Shown piece by piece: positions 22,774-35,747 of a stretch of DNA of 64,000 nucleotides. The position numbers and the translations under genes are program-made. The stretch's first letter is position 1, and each line of letters starts with the position of its first letter. A model generated the notes under the pieces. The model searched no databases. It was given only the letters and a program-made list of their open reading frames with translations, and was not told where the DNA came from. Source of the stretch: Plantago ovata (lineage: Eukaryota > Streptophyta > Magnoliopsida > Lamiales > Plantaginaceae). The DNA is taken from positions 10,629,745-10,693,744 of the forward strand of contig CM051456.1 of assembly GCA_028274465.1 (NCBI GenBank), in the 5' to 3' direction.

Positions 22774-25700
22774 CTACTGAACAAAGCCTTCAATCAGCTC
22801 CACACCACTATCACTAGAATCGTCAGAAGCAGCACCGCAATGATCACTTGAGGCAGATGGAAAACCATCAAGCCTGTTGTAGAAGGACTCCATATCCTCA
22901 GCAGTGAACCAGTTTTTTTTCATCTACAATGCATAAAGATGAAAAGAATCACTTTGTTAACAACAATGCAGTAACTTAGGTTGGGTCTTTAGTAGAAAGA
23001 GAAGTGAGATGAGGCCATAAAGAATTAAAGAAAGAGAGAAAGCTCACAAAGTATGGATATCTCCCCATGTCGAAATTGTCAGGAGCACTCTGTAAGAATA
23101 GGGATATGAAATGCAGAACATAATATCCACATTCATCACCTTTTATCTGTTGTGGCACCTGAAAATGCATCTGGTTTGTTACTAGTTGTTCCTTGCAATC
23201 TATGTTATCATCACGAATGGACTTGGCGCATACATGTTACCTTTGGAATCACGAGGGGGATTTTTTTAATGTCTTCTTTCTTCTCTTGTCTATCCTCTGC
23301 ATTGTACAGGTCCAGCAAAAGCCTTGCAATTTTAATAGGAAAACCAACTTAAATGTCATCTTCACATGTCATCACATCCAACTCATATAACATAACAAGG
23401 CCGTAATCTACAACTCAAATCTTGCAGAACATTACCTTTAGTCGATCAAAAACCTACTCAATACTTTGAAAACTCAACACAGAAACCAGATTTTTAGTTT
23501 TTGCAAGTTCAGAGAGTTCTAACGCAGAAAAAGCTTTGCAATTCTGGAAACAAATGCATTTTGAGTGCAAACTTCTGTTAATATGAGGTGATTACTGCAA
23601 TAGCATAGTAACCCAAGACTTTGTGGAAAATTACATAAGGGAGCTCTCATGGTATTATTATTGTACGTACTAAGCAAGATTTGTGACGCAACTAGCAAAA
23701 CTGTACCTCCGAATCAAAGGTTCTAGTCGCTTAGGACCCAATGTTTGTAACGAATCCAGCAACACTGCGCACGGAGCATTAGCTTCGGACTGTAGACTTT
23801 CCCCCAACTGACAGAGTATCAGGAGGTTCCAGTGGCCCCTACGAAAATTCCATTGTATTGCTGAAAACTCCGTATCAAGAAGAAACCATTCAGGTTTGGT
23901 TACAAAATATCTCTCAAGTATCTTACCACAGAACAATAGGAACTAGGACATACTTCTTTGAAAGTATGCCCTTCTTCTTGATCCATCCTAAGACCTTGGC
24001 CCTATTTTTTTCTTTAGAATATAAGTGAAACCAATAAGGTTCAAAGTACGCAAATGAACTCACTTTGTCCCCAGAAAAGTCTTCCCATAGATGCCTACAC
24101 CATCTCAAACATAGTTCATATCAGATAAAGAAACTGATATTTGGATGCTTCTTACTTCCTCCGTCCAACAACAAATGAAACACATTGTTTTGTTGACTTT
24201 TTCGAGGGTCAGTTTGACCTCAAATTAATCCCAAATCATATAACGAAAATAATTAAAAACTTTATATTATGAAAATATAAACATTCTAGTTTCATAATAT
24301 AGTATTTTTAATTATTTTCATTGTATGATTTAGGATTAACTTGAGGTCAAACCGACCCTCGAAAAAGTCAACAAAACAAAGTGTTTCATTTGTTGTTGGA
24401 CGGAGGAAGTAATAATTAACAACAGTACTTACATGAAGTAGTGCATGAATGTTCCAGAATCTAACATTCCCCGGCCTGTATTACCGCTTCTACAACCTCT
24501 CCTACGTTGCCCATGAACATAAACATGCTTAGGAACAAAGACTTCAGAATCAGACGACTCGTCTTCTGTCTTGCGTTTCTTCTTCCGAACCCTTCTCCGT
24601 GCATTAGAGCTTGGTCTTGAGCTTGCAGGAGATTGGCATTCTTTGGAGTTTCCTTGCACAGAAACCTCTGCAAATCACAATCTCAGAGGTCACAGCCAGT
24701 ATTAAGCAAACGAAATATTTTAACATATGTATGATTATGGTTATGACATCAATCAGAGGAAAAGAGAGAGAGAGGGGGGGAGGGGGGGGCGCGAATATAA
24801 CCAGATTTGGGTTCAAAGCAATGGTCAAACGCTTTGAGCATTACAAAAACATATCTAGCACAAAGTGGTCCATGACCATGAGTAGTAATCCCTGAAAAGC
24901 ATATAGATAATTTATTCACCTGACTAGTACTAATAATTTATGGTACAAAACCAAATATCTGCAATGAATGCAGCAGAAAACAAGAGTCACTATACCATAT
25001 AAGATGATTATTTTTCATAGGTGCCCTTATGAGTTAAGGTTCTTCAATTATCCATTCATAAACATAATAATTGTAGCTTCTTCTTTTCTTACTGGAACAA
25101 TCTCAAACGAGCTCTGCTCTTTGAAAAGTTTACTAGATCAGTTACAAAGTTCCATTTATGCAAACAAATTTGTTGAAACGATAGTCTTACTGCATAATTT
25201 TCAGATAACATGTTTGAAAGAGAGAAGGCATGTTCAAATCATGTATCACTCACAACCAATAATGGATAACTATGCTAAGATCAATGTTTGGAGACCAAGG
25301 AGAATACTTTATGTGATGTTATTATGACATAGCATACTCTCCAAAGGCACTTGTGGACCGATTATGATGATAATGAGTTGCAAGGGGCATCAAAGAATTA
25401 AATATACCATCCATATGATCACTAGACATCATTATTTGTCTCCTGGAAACTTCTATCGATCTCTCAGGAGAAGGAAAGCATGGTGAGTTGGAACTTCGAT
25501 TGGGACTCTCACATTCTGGTAACACCCCCTTCATTACCTTTTCATATACACTTAGGTTTACTGATATAGGATCCTGTATGTCACCTGGAATCATACCAAG
25601 CACAAAGTGGTCCATGACCATGAGTAGTAATCCCTGAAAAGCACATAGATTCACCTGACTAGTACTAATAGTTTATGGTACAAAACCAAATATCTGCAAC

Positions 25701-28028
25701 TAATGCAGCAGAGAACAAGAGTCACTATGCCATATAAGATTATTATTTTTCATAGGGCAGCCAAGATCTTCCAAATTATGGACTCCCCTAATATGTCTAT
25801 CATTGTTATTTCAGTATTTCTTCGATCATAGATGACCTTATGAGTTAAGGTTCTTCAATTATCCATTCATAAACATAATAATTGTAGCTTCTTTCTTGCT
25901 GGAACAATCTCAAACGAGCATTGCTCTTTGAAAAGTTTCCAAGATCAATTACAAAGTTCCATTTATGCAAACAAATTTGTTGAAACGATAGTCTTACTGC
26001 ATAATTTTCAGATAACATGTTCAAAGCATATATCACTCTCACAACCAATGGATAACTATGCTAAGATCAATGTTAGGAGACCAAGGAGAATACTTTGCAA
26101 GATGTGATGTTATTATGACATAGCATAATCACTGTGACAATGCGCACAAAGTTGCAGGAGCCTCTCTGAAGGAACGATTATGATGAGTTGCAAGGGTCAA
26201 CAAAGAATTAAACATACCATCCATATGACCACTAGACATCATTATTTGTCTCCTAAAACCTTCTATCGATCTCTCAGGAGAAGGAAAGCATGGAGAGTTG
26301 GAACTTCGATTGGGACTCTCACATTCTGCTAGCACCCCCTTCATTACCTTTTCATATACACTTAGGTTTACTGATATAGGATCCTGTATGTCACCTGGAA
26401 TCATACCAAGCACAAAGTGGTCCATGACCATGAGTAGTAATCCCTGAAAAGCACATAGATTCACCTGACTAGTACTAATAGTTTATGGTACAAAACCAAA
26501 TATCTGCAACTAATGCAGCAGAGAACAAGAGTCACTATGCCATATAAGATTATTATTTTTCATAGGGCAGCCAAGATCTTCCAAATTATGGACTCCCCTA
26601 ATATGTCTATCATTGTTATTTCAGTATTTCTTCGATCATAGATGACCTTATGAGTTAAGGTTCTTCAATTATCCATTCATAAACATAATAATTGTAGCTT
26701 CTTTCTTGCTGGAACAATCTCAAACGAGCATTGCTCTTTGAAAAGTTTCCAAGATCAATTACAAAGTTCCATTTATGCAAACAAATTTGTTGAAACGATA
26801 GTCTTACTGCATAATTTTCAGATAACATGTTCAAAGCATATATCACTCTCACAACCAATGGATAACTATGCTAAGATCAATGTTAGGAGACCAAGGAGAA
26901 TACTTTGCAAGATGTGATGTTATTATGACATAGCATAATCACTGTGACAATGCGCACAAAGTTGCAGGAGCCTCTCTGAAGGAACGATTATGATGAGTTG
27001 CAAGGGTCAACAAAGAATTAAACATACCATCCATATGACCACTAGACATCATTATTTGTCTCCTAAAACCTTCTATCGATCTCTCAGGAGAAGGAAAGCA
27101 TGGAGAGTTGGAACTTCGATTGGGACTCTCACATTCTGCTAGCACCCCCTTCATTACCTTTTCATATACACGTAGTGTTACTGATATAGGCCCCTGTATG
27201 TCACCTGAAATCAAAACATAAAGGCTAATGTGACCCTCGGTTTCATCCTCACTTGATAAACACTTGTATTGTTGTACAACAACTTGAACTGTAACGTCTT
27301 TGTGGCCTTAATTTTCAAACAAATATATTACCGCATTGCCTATTTAGCTTGTTCACCTAATTTTTGCACATGAAAAAAAAAAGCGAAACAAATCCAAAAT
27401 GTCCACCTCAGTTTATAAGTTAGCAATAGCATAAATCTACCAAGTCTTCCTCTAGGTTACAAGAGACTATAAATATCCTGGTTAAAATTTTCACATACAA
27501 AACGAAACCGGAAGCTAAAATCGGGTCTGAGAGAGTGTATACAGCATTACAGGAAAGTAAGATAGTCTACATATCTGAAGAATTTATTTTTTTGAACAGG
27601 CAAACCAATAACCAACTGAGCTAGGCTTCTTGTCATAGATATCTCAAGAATAGATAATAAAAAAAGTGAAATTACTACAAAAATATATATACAGAGATGC
27701 ATGCAACAGAGAGACAAAACTAAACATGAAGCAAAACAGATTCGAAAACAAGATTACCAAAAAGGAGAGATTTGTCACTTCTTCTTCTGAACAATTTAGC
27801 ACAGGAGAGCCCTGGGAGTACTCTCCACCAAAACCTGAAATTATTCAACAGAGTAATAAAATTGTTACAAAGGAAAGAAGATCATTACTAATAACAATTT
27901 TAAGTAACCCATAAATGGTAGAAACAGCAGCAAAAGTTGAAGAAGAAAGACGAACCATTCGCGTCGTCCAAGGATGGAGGAAAAGGGCGTGTAAAGAGGG
28001 TTAATTGGGTTGTCTCAGGTAGATCCAT
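22774..28028 (-). CDS. Ulp1-family (C48) SUMO/NEDD8-type cysteine protease with triplicated middle exons
   Basis: The exons that can be phased begin at ATG 28028: 27956-28028 and 27758-27834 (MDLPETTQLTLFTRPFPPSL, then FGGEYSQGSPVLNCSEEE), then 27028-27193 (GPISVTLRVYEKV..). A tandemly repeated block of further exons follows. The catalytic exons are 24433-24667 (basic KKKRKTEDESS, a likely nuclear signal), 23927-24094, 23707-23838, 23241-23322, 23048-23158 and 22774-22923. The catalytic triad is visible: His in GHWNLLILC, Asp in VLLDSL, Cys in QIKGDECGYYVLHFI. The C-terminus YPYFMKKNWFTAEDMESFYN is standard for plant relatives (At3g48480-like, as I recall). Such enzymes cleave SUMO or related modifiers after di-glycine. 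The splice path through 24667-27028 is unresolved, and whether the protein is functional is uncertain. Neighbouring transposons may have helped the rearrangement. Confidence 0.8.
24155..24409. mobile_element. Stowaway-like MITE in a protease intron
   Basis: 255 bp with near-perfect inverted ends CTTCCTCCGTCCAACAACAA / reverse, flanked by TA on both sides. The whole element folds into one long hairpin. It lies in the intron between 24094 and 24433 of the Ulp1-like gene. The same family occurs at 35748-36006 and, half-deleted, at 37626-37732. Confidence 0.85.
24850..27210. repeat. Tandem triplication of protease exons (742 + 810 + 810 bp)
   Basis: The word TGGTCCATGACCATGAGTAG occurs at 24866, 25608 and 26418, spaced 742 and 810. 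Units 2 and 3 (about 25591-26400 and 26401-27210) are almost identical; the unit closest to the catalytic exons has diverged. Each unit carries, on the minus strand, a PISV.L.VYEKVMKGVL exon, a RLSFQQICLHKWNFV exon and a GLLLMVMDHFVL exon. At the unit joints the last exon is fused to intron plus the next exon (DHFVLGMIPGDIQDPISV stays open), so the breakpoints lie in exon/intron sequence. Confidence 0.88.
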
Positions 28029-28089
28029 TTATGTTTCTATTCTTCTTCTTCTGGGTTAACGTGTAAAACCGATTAGAATTCTGAAGAGA

Positions 28090-29180
28090 ATGAGAAACAG
28101 CAGCACCCACCCTCCTTAACCAGCTTCAAAAGATTCTGTTAATAATAATCGAGTCTTCCAAAGGCTTTGTTTAACATATATTGGAACCGGTCGAACCGCC
28201 TTCCCTGAATAATCCCTCCGGTCTAAATTCACAATTCCCCCCAAACTTATATGATGATAATTGATTGATAACGCCTAATTAACTCCTCTTAAACCTTTTT
28301 AAAAAGTTGAAATCTACCCAAAGTTAGTGAAAAGTGTTAAAAATATATATATGAAAAATTAAAATAAAAAATGTGTATTGGGAGCATGTCATTCAATAAT
28401 AAATATGAAAATGAATAACTATATAAAAAAATATACTAATTATACAAATATAAATATGTTTCTAAGAAGGAACAAACCCAAAAAAAATACTATATAAAAT
28501 GATTATCTTTGGATTTATTTCTTTTTGAAAAAAACATTTTACTTTTATTATATGTTCCTTTATTATTTATTGAATCTTTCATGATTTTATCCTCATATTT
28601 TATACACACCTAGTTGTAGTAATCATATTAAAAATTATGAAGAATAGTACATTAGTACGAGAGATAACATTTCACTTTTTCCTATAATTAAGAGCACTAG
28701 TTTGTAGTAATTGTAAAATGAGCCCATAAAATTTGAGATTACGCATCAAAAAGTGATAAATAAATAAACAACTACAAAACTTCACGAGTCCTAAATAAAT
28801 GGGCTCACAAGTAATAACAATTGAGCTCCTACTCTTAGGGACTTGTAAATTAACTACTAAACTTGTACTCTCCTATATTCATTTTATGATACATGTTGTT
28901 GGACCACACATCTAATTTTTATGTTTTTACATTATAAATATAGGAATCCGGAAGTTGTCAATAAAAAGACAACCTTCCTAAAACTAGTATAGGAGTTGAT
29001 ATAGGATAGATTTTTAGGAAAGATTTTGAAACTCCTCTAAGTAACAAACAACTAATAGATCTCATTGGGAAAGTTTGCAATTTAATATTTTTTAACTATT
29101 AAACGAGAGGTAGAGTGGAAAGTTTATACAAGTTGCTCTCATCTATACATCAATAATTGATTTGACGATATATGTACCCT
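28090..29180. other. AT-rich spacer upstream of the protease gene
   Basis: 28029-28100 is likely the protease 5' UTR. The remainder has long A/T runs and no recognised genes or repeats. Confidence 0.4.
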
Positions 29181-29184
29181 ACTA

Positions 29185-29335
29185 CTAAGAGTAACTTGGA
29201 TTATGTGCATTCAGATTTATGTGAACCATGATGATCATTAACTTAAGGTGGATGAATATATCACATCTCATTTATAGAAGATTATTCAAGGAAGGTGTGG
29301 GTCTACATTCTTAAATCTAAGAATCAAACACTTAA
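29185..29335 (+). mobile_element. Ty1/copia integrase fossil (short fragment)
   Basis: A plus-strand patch recalls the integrase core of copia elements, including DYSRKVWVYILKSKNQT. Only about 150 bases remain, without LTRs or other domains. It is broken and looks old. Confidence 0.6.
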
Positions 29336-29357
29336 TTACAAAGATGTTGTTGGTCGA

Positions 29358-30881
29358 TTAATCACAAGAGTAAAACATAAGAGGTCGGGGACGGAGACAT
29401 AAGGTGGTAGAGGGATACACAAATACTTGCTTGAGCTCCATTGCTTTCTCCAGGAACAATTCTATCAGATCAATTTTTCCACTATTGTCACATGGGTTGA
29501 AAGTAAACAAAAGTCTCGTGAGCCTTGAGATAATACAGCGCGACAATGGTTTTTCTTGCTCAGAGTATTCGTAGTAGCAGCGAACACATTCTAGGGATTT
29601 AACATTTGGCATGAGCCCAAGTAATTCCAGCATATCCTTGGCATGACATAAGTAAAACTCGACATGTTCAAGTTGATGAAAAGTGGGAAGTTTGTGCACT
29701 CCCTTCCATTCAAGTAGGGCCTTGACAGTTTCACTTCAGATTTGGAACTCCCTTCAGATCATATCTATTTAGGTGACAACTTCTCGAATCAAACATGGCA
29801 AGAGCTTGGGTGCAATGATCTTGATGGTGCAGTAGTCAAAATTAATACATGGAGTTATATTCCGTGAATTCGATTAGTTTTGGAGCCTTGATTTCCACAA
29901 GGTTTACTTCGAAAAATCTGCAACGAGTCAAGTCAAGAACTTCCCGGACAGGAAAGGTGAGGAACAATTGGCCAGTTTTTGGTGATTGCTTTTCTAGTAT
30001 GCGAACTTGTCCTCCTCTTTCACAACCCAGATACAATCTCTTGAGACATGGAAAACAATTATTCACAGACTTCAATTTCATATTAAGTTGTGTCTACGGT
30101 GTGAAACCTACAAGGCATTTAGTTAAATCAACGTGCCGAGTTACCTGTGCTGTTATCTCCAAATAACGAGAGCCACCAAGCACAACTTTTGAAATCCACC
30201 TTGTTAGGTGATCATGGGATTTGTCCATCTCTTGATTCACTGGTAGAACAAGACAGAAACTTGTCATTCTCGAACCACGGGTAAGATCAAGCACTCTATC
30301 CACAAAACTAACGAAACTTGATGATATTTCGACTTCCTCGTCAGTCATTGTAGTAGCAGCAGCAGCATCAGGGGCGGAGCCAGGATAAAAATTAAGATGT
30401 GGCTAATTATTAACATAATTTTTTTAATGATTCGATCGACAATATTTGTTAATATTAAAATGTAAACTACAAGCAAAATTTATTCTAATTTAGCAAAATG
30501 AGCTTAAAAATGACATGAATTCTATATTTTATGGTAAAAATAACATTTTTTTCTAATCAAAACTTTTATACCTCCATGAAAATATGTTGGATTAATGTGC
30601 TAAAGTTTAAATTTAAGTGGTGCAATTTGATAAAATTTAAAAATATATAAATACTAATACTTTTTTTTGTCAAAATAGGTGTGCTGGAGACACATGTAGT
30701 ACATATACTACCTCCGCCCCTGATCAATATCTATGGCATCAATGGAAGTCCAGTTGGATTTCCAATCCTTGGACAATACACATGTCCTTACAGCATATTT
30801 TGTGGGCATGCGAGACAGAATGTCAGAAATAACACCGTTACTGATTCGATCTTCATCATCATCTCTTCCAATGATGCTCAT
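29358..30881 (-). pseudogene. F-box/LRR (FBD-type) gene, decayed and split by a MITE
   Basis: The start at ATG 30881 (MSIIGRDDDEDRISNGVISD, then ILSRMPTKYAVRTCVLSKDW) is a clear F-box, the SKP1-binding motif of SCF ubiquitin ligases. Leucine-rich repeat sequence follows at 30094-30368 (DEEVEISSSFVSFVDRVLDL, HLTRWISKVVL), 29842-30081 (NCFPCLKRLYLGC) and 29358-29770 (LPTFHQLEHVEFYLCHAKDM, FLEKAMELKQVFVYPS), the last being FBD-like. A 354-bp element at 30369-30722 interrupts the first exon; removing it restores AIDID-AAAA in frame. The downstream segments lie in different frames with stops between them (around 30082-30093 and 29765-29841), so more than the insertion is wrong. Probably non-functional. 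Substrate-binding specificity is unknown. Confidence 0.75.
30369..30722. mobile_element. MITE with CAGGGGCGGAG ends inside the F-box exon
   Basis: 354 bp, ends CAGGGGCGGAG and CCTCCGCCCCTG, flanked by AT (or GAT read on the minus strand) on both sides. The interior is AT-rich and non-coding. The short inverted ends are common in plants, but I cannot assign the superfamily from a 2-3 bp duplication. Confidence 0.65.
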
Positions 30882-31034
30882 GATTCCAGCAGGCAAAAAA
30901 GAAAGGAGGTAGCTTGAAGCTAAACGATAGTACATCTTAAATATATATTTATTATGTATGTATGTATATATAACAAACAACCGTAAGAAGAAATTGTAGT
31001 CGTTATATGATATGAGCAAGCAGACCAATCCCAC

Positions 31035-31849
31035 TTACCTCCTCAAGTTCCAGGCTTCCAGCCCTGGAGGCCCCTCCGATCCGGCTGAAGACTAGTGGTA
31101 GGTGGTCCCACGTCCAGTGAGTGGAATGAAAGCCGCCGCTGGAAACCCGCCTAGCGAATCCTTTTGACGGGATAGATCGAAGTTGACTTCGCAGACGTAC
31201 AACTTCCCTTCCAAACTTCTTTGCAATTTCCCACTACCAGCCAACACCTTGGATATCTTTCTGGTTTCGCTACAATGGGCGGTATTATATATATGTAGGA
31301 ATTATATGATGTGTTTCACATGTATATATTATACAAAACAATTATTCTTTCCAAAATCAAATAGAACTCTAACACTGGTCCAAATCTTTGAATTTTTTTT
31401 TTATTTTATATGTAAGAAAAATATATAGAAGTCTTCTGTTTAAATTTCTGATAGAATTCTAATTCTCCGAAAATCTAGAACATTTGAGGAGGTAAGGACT
31501 CTAGTCATTTATATTAATTATTTCATATTCAACCTCTCTTTGGGAGTCTATTCGAGTGAAAAATTAAATTAATATGGGGTGCAGTCTTATCATCCATACA
31601 GCTAGGGAAGCATCTTGTTACTGCTAGCTCTGTAAGAAAGAATTCGTTAGTAATGTACACCCAAGGAACTCATTCAGTAATAAAATTAAGTTTCTACAAA
31701 TGTTTTTACACTAATTTCCATTCATACATGGAAATATCCTTTTTCATTGCATGCAGACTATAGATACAGGAATGTACAGAGACGTACGTATGACATGCTC
31801 TAGTTGCATTTTCTATGCTTACAACTAACTGTGAAACGAGTTTGTTTCA
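31035..31849. other. Intergenic region with a GC-rich island at about 31040-31205
   Basis: About 160 bases around 31040-31205 are far more GC-rich than anything nearby and stay open on the minus strand (GGFHSTHWTWDHLPLVFSRI). Origin unresolved: possibly organellar DNA or a captured fragment. 31206-31849 is AT-rich spacer plus the 3' flank of PPH. Confidence 0.4.
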
Positions 31850-34186
31850 TTAGGCCTTTGCGGGGAGTAGAGTTTTCAACTGAGAACTTAGCCAATTCCA
31901 TGTAGAATACCAGGAGCCATGGAATTGCACTCTTACCGACTTCTTAGATCCTTCTCTTAAAAATTCTACGTCTTTGGTGATTTCATACGATGCGTGTTCT
32001 GGATCATCAAGCAATGGAAGCACAACAGAACCATCTGATTCCAGATTTTTTATCCAGCCACGCAGAAGATAATTCACTACCTGTACCAAAACAAGAAACC
32101 ATTGAAAAACATAAAACATAACGAGTTAAGCTCAAACGCTGAGCATCCTCATGAAACAAGAAAAGGTCCAAGACAAAACCATGCAAAAGAAACTGCAACT
32201 CAACTCAAGAAGGGTTCCAAACCAATATCTATATGTTCATCACTAACTTAGGAGTTAGGACAGACAAACTTATACTCCTAAATCCTAATCCCAAATTCTT
32301 CGCACAAAGCTGCTTACCTCAGGAACTTCATCATGGGGGCAGTGACCAGCAGGGCTTATCTCGTAGTACGGAGCATCTGGCAGTTGACGTTTCACTTGCA
32401 AACCCCAGATCGGTGTTACCCAAGGGTCTTCTTTCCCATACATGAGACAAATCGGTATATTGTTCATTTGGCAGCTTCAATCAAAACCAAGCAACAGATA
32501 TTATAATTATTTTCTAGGAAAGAAAATATTCACCTCATGCTCTCATCTACATGAAATATACCAAGTTTCATGTGTATTTACCTGGACAAAGCTTCAGAAA
32601 ATGATAATTTCCCACGTGGAGCGAACATGATGGAAGCAAAGGACGCAGCAGCAGCTGGATGACGTGTGGTTTTAACGATTTTCACAAACACATCATCAAC
32701 TTTTGTTGAGTGGTCTGCATATACTTGCTTCAGAATTTCGGCAATACTTATTGGATCACTAATTTTCTGCCATCTAAAATGATAAGAACCATACATGAAG
32801 ATATTAGATATACGTCAGATAGAAGACAATAAACTTACATTTTCATTCAAAAGTTAGCATTTCTGAATTTTGATCATTTTAGTGTTTAACTACAATGGCC
32901 AAAACATACAAAGACTTGCATAAGTAGAACTTACAAAATTTCTATTAGCTTTCTAACACCAGAAGGGAGAGGGAATGTTCCGGCCCATGGAAAGAGTCTC
33001 GATAATCTAGGTGATCTTTCCGGATTAGGAAGAAATCCCCAAAAAGGAGTTGCATTGAGCAAGGTTACACCTTTCACCAAATGAGGATAATATGCTGCGA
33101 AATAAAGCGCAACAAACCCTCCCAGTGAATTTCCAACAATATAAACAGGTTCTTTAATAACCTGCAATGGGAAGGGCAGTTCATTTGAGTTTTGCAACCA
33201 TTTAATGGGTCTAAAACAAGACCCGATAAACAACAATCTATCTTACAGCCCTATACACACGTGGTAACAATTAGCCATTAATCAACTTCATGGACAGACC
33301 TTTCTTCAACAATTTACATAGCATCTATGATAAGGAAGGATACTTATATAAATTTCAATACATGGTAAAGATTTCTCAGGCTCGAAAAAAAGGTGCTAAG
33401 ATTCATGAGATGAAAGAAATGAGTGTATAATTTTCAAGTTACCTCTTCTACGAAGTAGCGTACTTGTTCCCTCCATAAGTCAACGGAATAAACTAGTTCT
33501 TCAGCCCATGTTTCACTTTCATCACCAAAACCCCAAGTCTTACTTTCTCCATTCAACACAAACCGACGCCCATCTTTGGACTGTAAAGTCGGATCTTCAC
33601 ATGGCAATGACCTGCCCTGACCAAGAAAATCCAGAGCCCACGCTCTATAATCCCGACCAAGATCTTTCAGCTGTTTCTCATAATGAAACGAGCCCACTCC
33701 AAAGCCAGGAAGAAAAAGAACCGACGGGGAACCCACATTCTCAGATCCTGAAGTTTCATAATGAACATTCAATTTAGGCTTCAATTCCCAAAAACTGCTC
33801 TTGATGGCAGCAACCGACTTCTCACCATTTTCATCACCCGGTAAACTAGGAATTGACACCTTAGGTACTACTGACTGACCAATTCCAGTGCCAATGCTTC
33901 CACTCGCTTCACCATACGGTTCAGTCAATGCGCTTGATGAATTCACATTGTCATAACTTTTAAGACACAGAACTTTCTTAGATGGACGTAACCTGTCAAT
34001 CCTATTTACCCTTGAACTATATACACGAGAATATCCTGAACGAACAGAACCTGACTCGAACACAACAGATAACAGTCCTTTCTCTCGTACAGACGGAAGC
34101 TTTACCCGGTGTAAACTAGAGTCCTTAACACATCCAAAATTTACAATATAACCCCGTGTCGAAGCATGACAAGATATAACTTCCAT
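31850..34186 (-). CDS. PPH: Pheophytinase, chloroplastic
   Basis: Five coding exons, 33443-34186, 32935-33161, 32582-32773, 32318-32474 and 31850-32080, give 516 residues in perfect phase. It removes the phytol chain from pheophytin a during leaf senescence, giving pheophorbide a, the committed step of chlorophyll breakdown in the chloroplast stroma. The N-terminal ~100 residues are Ser/Arg-rich, as in a transit peptide. The alpha/beta-hydrolase core has LPGFGVGSFHYEKQLKDLGR (~150), nucleophile elbow GNSLGG (Ser), YGKEDPW (Asp) and SPAGHCPHDEVPE (His). The segment LLNATPFWGFLPNPERSPRL matches Arabidopsis PPH closely. It is slightly longer than the Arabidopsis protein (~484), mainly near the N-terminus. 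A 5' UTR intron is likely (AG|GTAAAA near 34672 to CAG near 34206). No defects seen. Confidence 0.95.
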
Positions 34187-35100
34187 CCTCAGAAGTGGCT
34201 ATCTGAAAGGAGTAACCAAATGAAAGAGTACCACCGGCTATTAGTATTGATTTCCAACAGACAACAATACAGAGAAAAACAGCAAGAATGCTGATAATTA
34301 AAAACCCTTCAACTGGCCCAAACAAAACTATTATTTCCTTCCTATGTTCAATATCTCAAAACCTCAACCTAGACAAGTAGTTGCTCAAGCAGCAAGGATT
34401 TCAATTCAAGGTACCAATTTCTAGTCTTGAGGACTCCAAAAAGTAGCACTATTTGGATTTAAAACTATGTAGCAACCTTAGATACTCACAGTATTGATGC
34501 TTTGCTTCAAATTTAAGTAAAGCCCAGAAACTAAGAACGTCTAATTAGCTCAAGACAGGGCATGAAAATTATTAATTAAGCAATTAATTAATTAAGATAT
34601 ATGAATAATGAACGAACCAATCAAACATCAAGCAATGATGAAGAAAACAAAATCTTTAAAATATTTTACCTCAAAGTAGAAGATCCAATGAGGTCCTCCA
34701 AGCTTCCAGGACAAAGTGATAATAAGTGTAATGAGTGAGGAGGGAGGATATTGCACAGGAGGTGAGAAAAGGATGGTAATTGGGTTGCTTAACAGGGTGG
34801 CTTTCTCTTAAAACCAAAGAAGGAATGGTATGGACTGGTAAACAATTGTTGTTTTGGTTTAACTTGATGTTGAAAACAGGGGTGTTTTTGGCGTGGAAGA
34901 CATGGAGTTGTTGTACACGGAATAATTTGGAGAGAATTTGTGAACCTGGTTGGTTTCGCTCGCGGGACCCTAAGACTCTTGAGGAAATTTGGAGTATATA
35001 GGTCGACAGCGCATAGACTGAGACATCGCCATTGCCCATTCCCACTCTAGTGTATCCAAGAACTAATCAAACAACGTGATTCTCGACATGCTTTTGGGTG
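34187..35100 (-). other. PPH 5' leader, leader intron and promoter side
   Basis: A probable intron spans about 34206-34672 between non-coding leader exons. Upstream of 34673 is a GC-moderate leader, then promoter. ORFs on either strand here match no family I know. Confidence 0.45.
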
Positions 35101-35747
35101 GAAAATGTAATTCAAAAGTAAATGTTTTATTAAATTATTAAATTATTAATATATTAAGCCCGTTGATTTACCCATTGACTGACTTACCAATCAATTTTAA
35201 TCCGTTGATCTTGCTTATCTAATTTCAATCCGGTGCGTACATGTGTCATTATTTAATTACTAGGAATCGCGTCACACGCTACGCGTGTGAAGCGTAATCT
35301 TGTAAAACATTATTGTTTTACTAAATAATATATTGAAATGAATGGAGTAAATATATATTCTTCACATAATGACTTCAAACTTAACATAAATGGTGTCCTA
35401 TAAATGTATATAGTTTTTGTAGTTATGCAATTAATGGTTTTGAATTGAACTATATTATACATACGAAAAGTATTCTTCCGATGAGTTAAGAACCATTAGA
35501 TACATCTCTAGACTTTAAAAACATTCAACTTCAAAATCTGCAATGCATCTTTCGCATGTTAATTGGTGTTCTTCATCAATTGAATATATTGTCATGTGTG
35601 TCATTATCTCTTGCTATTTTTATTTCGTCGATGTCTTTTGTTATGTTTATGCCGCAATATGGACGATATTCAAATTTCAAATGGCTTAGCTAGTATCCTC
35701 AGGTTCTCTATCATCAGAGTTAAATTGAAGTTTTGGTAAATAAAATA

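Noticed and set aside
24968-25327. 119-codon plus-strand ORF
   Set aside because: Antisense to the repeated protease exons; no recognisable domain.
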